A stretch of 5,780 nt of DNA from assembly GCA_023388015.1 (NCBI GenBank), contig JAEWHB010000193.1, positions 1 to 5,780 on the forward strand, read 5' to 3'. The stretch's first letter is position 1, and every line of letters begins with the position of its first letter. The notes under the pieces are model-generated. The model saw nothing but the letters and a program-made list of their open reading frames with translations. It did not search any database and was not told the origin of the DNA. This document shows positions 1-5,780 of this stretch, piece by piece. A program made the translations under genes and the position numbers. Origin of the DNA: Bacteroidota bacterium (GTDB lineage: Bacteria; Bacteroidota; Bacteroidia; Flavobacteriales; Weeksellaceae).

Positions 1-1351
1 TAATTGACGCAATTGTCAAGCCTGCTAACAAACCAATCCACATTCCAAATGCACGCATCTCAAAATAAATGGCAAGAAGGGCTCCAAGCGGCAATGCGAT
101 AATCCAATACGCAACAAATGTAATCATGGAAGGAATCTTCACATCCTGCATTCCGCGCAAAGCACCCAGCGTAACCAATTGAATTCCGTCTGAAAGCTGA
201 AACAAAGCGGCGATAATTAGTAGTTGTGCGGCAAGTTCAATCACGGCTTCATTGTCCAAATAAAAAGCGGGGAGTTGATACCGCAGTAAAACCATTGCAA
301 TACCGCAGATAAACATAAATGCAATCACCATGAGGATGGCCGACCAACCTGCTTCGCGAAGTATTTTATAGTTTTTTAAACCTAATTGATACCCCACCCG
401 AACAGTTGCGGCTACGCCCAGTCCCATACACATCATAAAAGTGGTAGAAGCCAGACTGATCGCAATCTGATGTGCGGCCAGATGTGTCTTGGCGATTTCC
501 TGTTCAGCGACATCGGCTGAAAATGCATATCCGCAAATAAATGCGGCACCGGCAAAAGCGCTCACTTCAAAAAAGGAAGTCATGGCAGTAGGAATTCCCA
601 TGTTCATAATGCTTTTTAAAATACTGGAATCCAATACTTTGAATTTCACCGCTTGAAGGTATTCTTTGGTTTTTTTGAAATTCCACAATGTTATTACAAG
701 CACCACCAGCATACTGATACGCGCAAAGAAAGTTCCCCAGCCGGCACCCTCAACTTCCAACCGCGGAAATCCCCAATAGCCGTAAACCCAACCATAATTC
801 AGTACGATGTTGACTATATTCCCTATAATTGTTGCAACCGTAACCGGAATAGTCAATGAAAGTCCTTCTGAAAACTGTCGGAAAGACTGGAAAATCATAA
901 TCGGAATCATTGACCAGGCCATAATGGACAAAAACGGAATCGCCATATCTATCACATCCTCAGGTTGTCCCATGTAATAGAGAAGAGGTTTGGAGAATTC
1001 AAGTAGAATGAGAAGAACTATTGCCAAACTAAGATTGAGTAACAATCCATGCGAGAAAATTTTTGCGGCGCCTTCTTTGTCTTTTTTTGCATCTGCAGCT
1101 GCCACCAGTGGCGAAATAGCAAAACTAAATCCAAATGCAACAACCAATGCCGTAATGAATACGGCATTTCCTAATGAAACGGCCCCCAATGCGGTTTTCC
1201 CAAGTTGTTCATCGACAACGTAATCAAATCTCCCACCAAGTCCGCCCACCATGAAGTTATCAACCAGATTGACCATGATCTGTCCGGTCTGTGTAATCAT
1301 CACGGGTACAGCAAGTTTTAAATTACGTTTTAAATGTTCTCTGTAAGTCAC
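1..1351 (-). CDS. MATE family efflux transporter, NorM-like (C-terminus cut by window edge)
   Basis: This is an inner-membrane antiporter of the MATE family, which exports cationic drugs or metabolites in exchange for Na+ or H+. The frame is open for 450 codons from a GTG at 1351-1349 to the left edge; MATE proteins are usually about 450-470 residues, so only the last few residues and the stop are missing. I see about twelve hydrophobic segments, near residues 13-33, 58-80, 100-118, 134-156, 165-187, 198-225, 246-272, 288-312, 335-357, 372-395, 409-428 and 433-450. Family signatures are VDNFMVGGLG (30-39), AVSLGN (57-62), FRQFSEGL (157-164), EGAGWGT (201-207), MGIPTAM (251-257) and FQLSDGIQ..TLGALRG (from 384). 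Acidic residues D31, E262 and D388 fall where the NorM cation-site residues D36, E255 and D371 of Vibrio cholerae sit. The GTG start is chosen because the next residues (TYREHLKRNLKLAVPVMITQ) form a typical N-terminus running into helix 1. An in-frame TTG at 1375-1373 is less likely because it abuts the upstream terminator. Substrate cannot be told from sequence. Confidence 0.93.
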   Translation of the reverse strand, partial: MTYREHLKRNLKLAVPVMITQTGQIMVNLVDNFMVGGLGGRFDYVVDEQLGKTALGAVSLGNAVFITALVVAFGFSFAISPLVAAADAKKDKEGAAKIFSHGLLLNLSLAIVLLILLEFSKPLLYYMGQPEDVIDMAIPFLSIMAWSMIPIMIFQSFRQFSEGLSLTIPVTVATIIGNIVNIVLNYGWVYGYWGFPRLEVEGAGWGTFFARISMLVVLVITLWNFKKTKEYLQAVKFKVLDSSILKSIMNMGIPTAMTSFFEVSAFAGAAFICGYAFSADVAEQEIAKTHLAAHQIAISLASTTFMMCMGLGVAATVRVGYQLGLKNYKILREAGWSAILMVIAFMFICGIAMVLLRYQLPAFYLDNEAVIELAAQLLIIAALFQLSDGIQLVTLGALRGMQDVKIPSMITFVAYWIIALPLGALLAIYFEMRAFGMWIGLLAGLTIASI

Positions 1352-1373
1352 TTGGATATTAAAATATTTAAAC

Positions 1374-1406
1374 AAAAAAAAAATCCTTCAAAAATATGAA
1401 GGATTT
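1374..1406 (-). terminator. Rho-independent terminator after the DUF1573 gene
   Basis: A perfect 10-bp inverted repeat (AAATCCTTCA at 1381-1390, TGAAGGATTT at 1397-1406) encloses a 6-nt loop. Read on the minus strand, the stem runs into a T tract that totals ten T including the stem base (1383-1374). It begins 26 bases after the DUF1573 stop codon and fits intrinsic termination of that transcript. The orientation is clear because no T run follows the stem on the plus strand. Confidence 0.9.
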
Positions 1407-1431
1407 CAGTTCGGAAATGTAAATTTCCTTA

Positions 1432-1833
1432 TTATTTTTTCGCAGCTGATGCAGCGCTTGGATTTGCGTCAACTACCCCTTTGATACGGAATATTTTGCG
1501 ACCTTCGGTAATAGCGTTTGAGCTGATGGTTACAGTTTTGTTGAACGCGCCAGCTTTTGTAGTTGTCGTGTATTCAACAGTCATCGGTGCAGATTTCCCC
1601 GGTGCAATCGGATCTTTCGGCCATTTTGGAACTGTACATCCGCAAGTTGCTTTAGCTTCTGAAATGATCAGAGGTTTGTCACCTGTGTTTTTAATCTGAA
1701 CTGTAGTCACGGCTTTTCCACCATATTTGATGTTTCCCAAATCTACGTTAGATTCACTTATTTCGATTTCCTGTGCGTTTAGAAATGCTAAACCACCTAC
1801 CAAAAATGCACCTGCTAATAATAATTTTTTCAT
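1432..1833 (-). CDS. Secreted DUF1573 domain protein
   Basis: This is a 133-residue exported protein of the DUF1573 family, which is common in Bacteroidota and has no established function. It begins MKK followed by a hydrophobic stretch and ...LNAQ, a typical signal peptide with likely cleavage near residue 20-21, so the mature protein is periplasmic or surface-exposed. The mature part is one immunoglobulin-like beta-sandwich domain (about residues 22-122). Family signatures are visible: DLGNIKYGGK (31-40), IKNTGDKPLIISEAKATCGC (47-66), the W71PK...APGK segment, and the final strand IFRIKGVV (114-121). The paired C64 and C66 are the conserved CGC element. The tail is a short Ala/Ser/Lys-rich low-complexity end. 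It is transcribed divergently from valS, with its own promoter candidate and its own terminator, so it looks monocistronic. The ATG at 1833-1831 is the natural start because it begins the signal peptide. Confidence 0.93.
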   Translation of the reverse strand: MKKLLLAGAFLVGGLAFLNAQEIEISESNVDLGNIKYGGKAVTTVQIKNTGDKPLIISEAKATCGCTVPKWPKDPIAPGKSAPMTVEYTTTTKAGAFNKTVTISSNAITEGRKIFRIKGVVDANPSAASAAKK

Positions 1834-1853
1834 TGAACTCTGTTTTTGTTGAA

Positions 1854-1861
1854 CAAATTTA
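1854..1861 (-). promoter_or_regulatory. Candidate Bacteroidota -7 promoter box for the DUF1573 gene
   Basis: The minus strand reads TAAATTTG (1861 to 1854), an exact match to the TAnnTTTG consensus of the Bacteroidota primary sigma factor. Transcription would begin roughly 7 bases further on, near 1847, giving a leader of about 13 nt before the ATG at 1833. No clean -33 TTTG is present at the expected distance, only A/T-rich sequence, so the call rests on the -7 box and its position. Confidence 0.5.
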
Positions 1862-1870
1862 GAAATTAAA

Positions 1871-1902
1871 TTTATAAATCGTTCTTACTAATCTTACATT
1901 TG
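1871..1902 (+). promoter_or_regulatory. Candidate Bacteroidota promoter for valS
   Basis: TACATTTG at 1895-1902 matches the TAnnTTTG -7 consensus exactly. A weak -33 element, TTTA at 1871-1874, lies 20 bases upstream, within the usual spacing. The predicted start near 1909 leaves a leader of about 37 nt before valS. That leader is too short for a T-box or another large riboswitch, and I see no hairpin in it. Confidence 0.55.
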
Positions 1903-1945
1903 CAATTCATTAACAAAACAATATCGACTAATATTTTTTGAAGCA

Positions 1946-4564
1946 ATGGAATTACAAACTAAATACAATCCGCAGAGCGTAGAACAGAAGTGGTATGATT
2001 ACTGGATGCAAAACGAATACTTCTTTTCAAAACCCGATGAACGCAAACCCTACACCATTGTAATTCCGCCACCCAACGTCACCGGCGTCCTGCACATGGG
2101 ACATATGCTGAATAATACCATTCAGGATGTGCTGATTCGTCGTGCCCGAATGAAAGGTTACAATGCCTGCTGGGTACCCGGAACCGACCATGCGTCGATT
2201 GCTACCGAGGCAAAAGTGGTAGCCAAACTCAAAGACCAAGGAATTTCTAAATTCGAAATCGGACGTGAGAAATTTCTGGAACACGCTTGGGAATGGACAC
2301 ACGAACACGGAGGAATCATCCTCGAACAACTCAAAACATTGGGTTGTTCTTGTGACTGGAACCGTACAAAATTCACGATGGACGCTGATTTGTCGGAATC
2401 GGTGACCAAAGTTTTTGTCGATCTTTACAACAAAGGACTGATTTACCGCGGTTACCGTATGGTTAACTGGGATCCCGAAGCCAAAACCAATATTTCGGAT
2501 GAAGAAGTTATTTATCAGGAAAAACAAGGGAAATTATATTTTTTAAGATATCTGATTGAGGGAAGCGAAGATTATATTGTGGTCGCTACCACGCGTCCTG
2601 AAACGATTTTTGGCGATACGGCTGTTTGCATAAATCCCAATGATGAACGCTATTCATTTCTGAAAGGAAAAAATGTGATTGTCCCGATTGCAAATCGCGC
2701 GATTCCTATTATTGAAGACGAATATGTCGATATTGAATTCGGAACCGGATGTTTGAAAGTAACGCCGGCGCATGATGTGAACGATTATGAGTTAGGAAAG
2801 AAACATGATTTGGAAATCATCGACGCGATCAATGATGATGCGACTTTGAATCATCATGCTTTGCATTATGCAGGAAAAGATCGGTTCAAAGTTCGAAAGG
2901 AAATTGAAATCGAACTCGAATCAAAAGGATTGCTTGAAAAAGTTGAAAATTACAACAACAAAGTCGGCACATCTGAAAGAACCGGAGTTGTCATCGAGCC
3001 TAAACTTTCGGTTCAGTGGTTTTTGAAAATGAAGGATCTGGCGCAACCGGCGCTTGAAAATGTGATGAACGATACGATTCAATTTCATCCTTCCAAATTC
3101 AAAAACACCTACAAACATTGGATGGAAAATGTTCACGACTGGAATATTTCACGGCAATTGTGGTGGGGACACCAGATTCCAGCTTTTTATTATGGTGATG
3201 GTCAGGAGGATTTTGTGGTGGCATTGAACAAACAGGAAGCGCTTCAGATCATAGAAAGAGAAAGGAATTTGGTTTTGACGGAAGACGATTTACGTCAGGA
3301 TGATGATGCGCTGGATACCTGGTTTTCTTCCTGGTTGTGGCCGATTTCGGTTTTCAACGGAATTAATGATCCTGAAAACGAAGAAATTCAATATTATTAT
3401 CCAACTCAGGATCTCGTGACCGGACCAGATATTATCTTTTTCTGGGTAGCCCGAATGATTATGGCCGGATATGAGTACCGAAACGAATTACCTTTCCAAA
3501 ATGTATATTTCACAGGTTTGGTACGTGATAAACAAGGTCGTAAAATGTCGAAATCTTTGGGGAATTCGCCTGATCCGATTGAATTGATGAAAGAATATGG
3601 AGCCGATGGCGTTCGGGTAGGAATGCTTTTGACCGCACCTGCTGGAAATGACTTGCCGTTTGATACCGATTTGTGTCTGCAAGGAAGAAATTTCGCCAAT
3701 AAAATTTGGAATGCATTCCGTCTGATCAAAGGTTGGGAAGTAGATGAAACACTTGAAACGCCTGAAGAAAATAAATTTGCGGTAGAATGGTTTTATTCGA
3801 AATTCAATTCAGAACTGAAAGAAATCGAATCGAATTATGATAAATACCGTATTTCTGATAGTTTAATGTCGGTTTACAAACTGATTTGGGATGATTTCTG
3901 TTCTTGGTATCTGGAAGCGGTAAAACCTGAATTTGGAAAACCCATTGACCGCCAAACTTATGATGTGACGGTTGAATACCTTGGAAACTGTCTGAAAATA
4001 TTGCATCCGTTTATGCCTTTCCTTACCGAGGAAATCTGGCAATTAATGGATGAAAGAAGGGCAGAAGAAGCCTTGATTATTTCCCAATATCCCGAAGTTG
4101 AAAATTTCTGGCAAGGTGTTTTGAATCAGTTTGATACTACTTCAGAAGTGGTTTCGGGAATCCGGGCCATCCGAAACGAAAAAGGAATTTCGCCGAAGGA
4201 AAAGCTGGAATTATTTGCAGCAGAAAATTCAAAAGAAGCATTGAAGACAGAACTCATTGAAAAATTGGGCAATGTTTCGGTTCAATTTGCGGAACAATTT
4301 CCCGATAAAGGATTTACATTCAGAGTCGGAACTTTTGAATTCCTGATTCCGGTTTCTGAAAATGTGGATTTGGAAGCCGAGAAAGAAAAACTGGAAAATG
4401 AAAAAGAATACCTCTACGGATTTTTGAATTCGGTGCGTAAGAAATTATCCAATGAAAAATTCGTCAGTGGTGCGCCCGAAGCAGTTGTAAACGCCGAAAA
4501 GAAAAAAGAAGCCGATGCGCTGGAAAAAATTGCGCAGATTGAGGAGCAATTAAAAGGTTTTTAG
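1946..4564 (+). CDS. valS: Valyl-tRNA synthetase (valine--tRNA ligase, EC 6.1.1.9)
   Basis: This is a cytoplasmic class I aminoacyl-tRNA synthetase that activates valine with ATP, transfers it to tRNA-Val, and hydrolyses mischarged Thr-tRNA. At 872 residues it is complete and close to the compact bacterial form (about 860-880; E. coli is about 950). Domains in order: the Rossmann core with PPPNVTGVLHMGH (41-53), where HMGH is the HIGH motif; the CP1 editing domain (roughly 190-340) with TTRPET (215-220) and GTGCLKVTPAHD (266-277); the second half of the core with WNISRQLWWGHQIP (399-412), DTWFSS (457-462), GPDIIFFWVARM (493-504) and KMSKS (533-537); an anticodon-binding helical domain (about 600-740); and a C-terminal charged coiled-coil arm (about 807-872) rich in Glu and Lys, as in the ValRS C-terminal domain that contacts tRNA. 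All key motifs are intact, with no frameshift. The ATG gives MELQTKYNPQSVEQKWYDYW, a normal ValRS N-terminus. The gene has its own promoter candidate and terminator, so it appears monocistronic. Confidence 0.99.
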   Translation: MELQTKYNPQSVEQKWYDYWMQNEYFFSKPDERKPYTIVIPPPNVTGVLHMGHMLNNTIQDVLIRRARMKGYNACWVPGTDHASIATEAKVVAKLKDQGISKFEIGREKFLEHAWEWTHEHGGIILEQLKTLGCSCDWNRTKFTMDADLSESVTKVFVDLYNKGLIYRGYRMVNWDPEAKTNISDEEVIYQEKQGKLYFLRYLIEGSEDYIVVATTRPETIFGDTAVCINPNDERYSFLKGKNVIVPIANRAIPIIEDEYVDIEFGTGCLKVTPAHDVNDYELGKKHDLEIIDAINDDATLNHHALHYAGKDRFKVRKEIEIELESKGLLEKVENYNNKVGTSERTGVVIEPKLSVQWFLKMKDLAQPALENVMNDTIQFHPSKFKNTYKHWMENVHDWNISRQLWWGHQIPAFYYGDGQEDFVVALNKQEALQIIERERNLVLTEDDLRQDDDALDTWFSSWLWPISVFNGINDPENEEIQYYYPTQDLVTGPDIIFFWVARMIMAGYEYRNELPFQNVYFTGLVRDKQGRKMSKSLGNSPDPIELMKEYGADGVRVGMLLTAPAGNDLPFDTDLCLQGRNFANKIWNAFRLIKGWEVDETLETPEENKFAVEWFYSKFNSELKEIESNYDKYRISDSLMSVYKLIWDDFCSWYLEAVKPEFGKPIDRQTYDVTVEYLGNCLKILHPFMPFLTEEIWQLMDERRAEEALIISQYPEVENFWQGVLNQFDTTSEVVSGIRAIRNEKGISPKEKLELFAAENSKEALKTELIEKLGNVSVQFAEQFPDKGFTFRVGTFEFLIPVSENVDLEAEKEKLENEKEYLYGFLNSVRKKLSNEKFVSGAPEAVVNAEKKKEADALEKIAQIEEQLKGF

Positions 4565-4603
4565 TTGTAAACTGTATAGTGTAAATCTTTAAAATGTATA
4601 ACT

Positions 4604-4639
4604 AAACCTCACTCGTTTTCTAAACTTGTGAGGTTTTTT
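4604..4639 (+). terminator. Rho-independent terminator after valS
   Basis: A 9-bp stem pairs AAACCTCAC (4604-4612) with GTGAGGTTT (4628-4636). The 15-nt loop can form a further 4-bp stem, GTTT (4615-4618) with AAAC (4622-4625), separated from the outer stem by two unpaired bases on each side. A run of six T (4634-4639) begins in the 3' arm. The hairpin starts 40 bases after the valS stop and fits intrinsic termination of valS transcription. Confidence 0.85.
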
Positions 4640-4685
4640 GTGGATTCTATTTTTCGGGAAAGCATTCGATTCCCCTAAATATTCT

Positions 4686-4693
4686 TATTTTTA
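4686..4693 (+). promoter_or_regulatory. Weak candidate -7 box upstream of the GLPGLI gene
   Basis: TATTTTTA differs from the TAnnTTTG consensus only in the last base and lies 15 bases before the ATG at 4709. No good -33 element is visible. A similar near-match, TATTTTTC, lies at 4648-4655. Because a strong terminator separates valS from this gene, a promoter should lie somewhere in 4640-4708, but I cannot place it with confidence. Confidence 0.25.
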
Positions 4694-4708
4694 GGAAAAT
4701 TTAAACCT

Positions 4709-5473
4709 ATGAAATCACTAATAAGCATTTTATCATTAGTTCTTGCATTTGTTCAGATTCAGGCTCAGGATATATTGAGCGTTGAATATGAAAGTTATTT
4801 GAAATTCGACATAGAGAAACTTCAAATAAGAGTAGAAGGTGCAGGAATCGATATGAATGAAATAAAAAGAGATATGGTGCAGAAAATGAAAGAGCCCGTA
4901 TTTTATAATTTGATTTTAAACAATCAAGAGTCTACATTTAATTATATAGAGAAAATCAGCAATGACCAATCAGAAGGATTTGGCATTAATCTGGCTGTGA
5001 AAGCGAATGAAGGTGTTTTATACAAGGACTTTCAAAATAATTTTTCTTTACGGGAAATGTCTCTTTTCAACAACAAATATTTAGTAAAGGATTCAATCAA
5101 AAAGTATGACTGGAAAATATCCAAAGAGTCCAAAGAATTATTGGGATATCAAGTCCGTAAAGCTGAAGTAGAAATAGACAGCATCACTACAGCCGTTGCC
5201 TGGTATGCTCCTAAATTGAATTTTAAAAACGGCCCTGAAGTTTATGACGGCCTTCCGGGATTGATTCTGGAAATTCAAATAAACAGGCAAAATCCTAATT
5301 CCGGATTATCAACTCGTTCTTATACTGCTATTGCTGTCAAAATTGAAGATAAAAAGAAAATTTCACCACCTCAAAAAGGAAAAGTGATTTCCAAGACAGA
5401 ATTTGAAGAAGTGCGAAAAGAGCAAATGGAAAAAAGAAAGTCCATGTTTGAAGGTGGAATCGATAAAGATTGA
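4709..5473 (+). CDS. GLPGLI family exported protein
   Basis: This is a 254-residue protein of the GLPGLI family, named for a conserved motif and found mainly in Bacteroidota; its biochemical role is not established. The motif is exact here: YDGLPGLILEI, with GLPGLI at residues 181-186. Upstream lie the other family hallmarks: YDWKISKESKELLGYQVRKA (133-152) and AWYAPKL (164-170). Residues 1-20 form a signal peptide (MKS, a hydrophobic core, then ...IQAQ), so the protein is exported to the periplasm or cell surface. The C-terminus (about 215-254) is highly charged, Lys/Glu-rich and probably helical. The length is normal for the family, and the ATG is the only sensible start because it opens the signal peptide. 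It follows the valS terminator by about 70 bases. No terminator separates it from the small gene that starts 24-39 bases after its stop, so the two may share a transcript. The usual neighbours I associate with this family, TonB-dependent or carboxypeptidase-regulatory-like outer-membrane proteins, are not in view. Confidence 0.92.
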   Translation: MKSLISILSLVLAFVQIQAQDILSVEYESYLKFDIEKLQIRVEGAGIDMNEIKRDMVQKMKEPVFYNLILNNQESTFNYIEKISNDQSEGFGINLAVKANEGVLYKDFQNNFSLREMSLFNNKYLVKDSIKKYDWKISKESKELLGYQVRKAEVEIDSITTAVAWYAPKLNFKNGPEVYDGLPGLILEIQINRQNPNSGLSTRSYTAIAVKIEDKKKISPPQKGKVISKTEFEEVRKEQMEKRKSMFEGGIDKD

Positions 5474-5512
5474 TTTTTTATGAAAGTTTAAGGTATCTTG
5501 AAAAAAAATCTG

Positions 5513-5773
5513 ATGATTTCTGAATCCGACAAAGAATTAATCCGTCAAATCGAAGAAAAAACCGGTTTGGAATTTCTGAATGAAGAACAAAACGGAAATC
5601 TTTGTTATGCGCAAAATAACATGGATTTGCGTGACGAATTCAAATCGGGATTTAGTTTTTCTGATTTTAATTATTTTTTGAATAATTTTTCTGAAGAATC
5701 TCTAATAATCCCTTCCGAAGCCGCAACATTTTGGGAATTAGTAGCAAAAGGTAAAAAGCTAGAGAAAAAATAA
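5513..5773 (+). CDS. Small acidic hypothetical protein
   Basis: I do not recognise this gene. From the ATG at 5513 it encodes 86 residues; a TTG at 5498 in the same frame would add five residues (91 in total), and the frame closes with TAA at 5489-5491. The ATG is preferred because an A-rich stretch lies immediately before it, as is usual for leaders in this group, although AAGG at 5490-5493 sits 4 bases before the TTG. The protein has no signal peptide or membrane segment and is probably cytoplasmic. It opens with a charged helix-like segment (ISESDKELIRQIEEKTGLEF), has an aromatic middle (FKSGFSFSDFNYFLNNF), then a hydrophobic patch around SLIIPSEAATFWELV, and a Lys-rich end. It has a single Cys. 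Composition is normal for the neighbourhood, which supports a real gene. It follows the GLPGLI stop by 39 bases with no terminator between, so cotranscription is likely. Confidence 0.68.
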   Translation: MISESDKELIRQIEEKTGLEFLNEEQNGNLCYAQNNMDLRDEFKSGFSFSDFNYFLNNFSEESLIIPSEAATFWELVAKGKKLEKK

Positions 5774-5780
5774 GGGGGTT

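Noticed and set aside
1082..1088. An A7 tract (minus strand) within the MATE coding region as a phase-variation site
   Set aside because: It encodes two lysines in a cytoplasmic-loop-like segment; seven A is common by chance in AT-leaning genomes and the frame is intact.
653..1223. Two plus-strand open frames (653-859 and 990-1223)
   Set aside because: Both lie antisense to the MATE gene, whose family motifs continue unbroken through these positions, so they are shadows.
1903..1945. Possible T-box or other riboswitch ahead of valS
   Set aside because: The predicted leader is only about 37 nt, has no stem or T-box-like sequence, and T-box control is not typical of this phylum.
1981..2500. 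The 5' fifth of valS looks more GC-rich than later parts (about 46 percent over 1981-2460 by hand count, against 17 of 60 bases at 3781-3840), suggesting a recombined segment
   Set aside because: The excess is concentrated in lines encoding the Pro/Gly/Thr/His-rich catalytic motifs, values vary widely from line to line, and there is no sharp boundary. Amino-acid composition explains it well enough.
2027..2527. A 166-codon open frame on the minus strand inside valS
   Set aside because: It is fully antisense to the motif-rich N-terminal part of valS. The translation has no recognisable domain, and open antisense frames are expected opposite conserved coding sequence.
3406..3729. Several overlapping minus-strand frames opposite the valS KMSKS region
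   Set aside because: Three different frames overlap each other here and all are antisense to conserved ValRS sequence; none looks like a protein.
5480..5491. A three-codon open frame, ATG AAA GTT TAA, between the GLPGLI gene and the small gene, as a leader peptide
   Set aside because: It is too short to carry signal and has no associated hairpin or attenuator; a chance occurrence is likely.

Overview
The window looks like chromosomal DNA from a member of the Bacteroidota, most likely class Flavobacteriia and plausibly the Chryseobacterium group (Weeksellaceae). The evidence is a GLPGLI-family exported protein and a small secreted DUF1573 protein, two intergenic matches to the Bacteroidota promoter box TAnnTTTG, A/T-rich leaders without clear Shine-Dalgarno sequences, and an AT-leaning base composition. 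The genus-level guess is inference from protein character, not a search result.

Layout. Positions 1-1351 (minus strand) hold nearly all of a NorM-like MATE multidrug/cation antiporter. It starts at a GTG and its last residues and stop lie beyond the left edge. Just upstream of it on the same strand is a strong hairpin-plus-T-tract terminator (1374-1406) that ends the transcript of the next gene, a secreted 133-residue DUF1573 protein (1432-1833, minus). A 112-bp divergent intergenic region (1834-1945) carries one good TAnnTTTG promoter box on each strand and separates DUF1573 from valS (1946-4564, plus), a complete valyl-tRNA synthetase. A hairpin terminator follows valS (4604-4639). Next come a secreted GLPGLI-family protein (4709-5473, plus) and a small acidic hypothetical protein (about 5513-5773, plus), probably on the same transcript. 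The window ends 7 bases after that stop.

Function. valS is housekeeping: it charges tRNA-Val and edits misacylated tRNA. The flanking genes concern the cell envelope (a membrane exporter and two exported proteins of unknown role) and show no sign of a shared pathway with valS. I see no tRNA or rRNA gene, CRISPR array, insertion sequence, attachment site or phage gene, and no convincing new system. The points most worth a second look are the small orphan protein with its ambiguous start, the tight terminator-to-start spacing before the MATE gene, and an apparently enlarged loop in that transporter.
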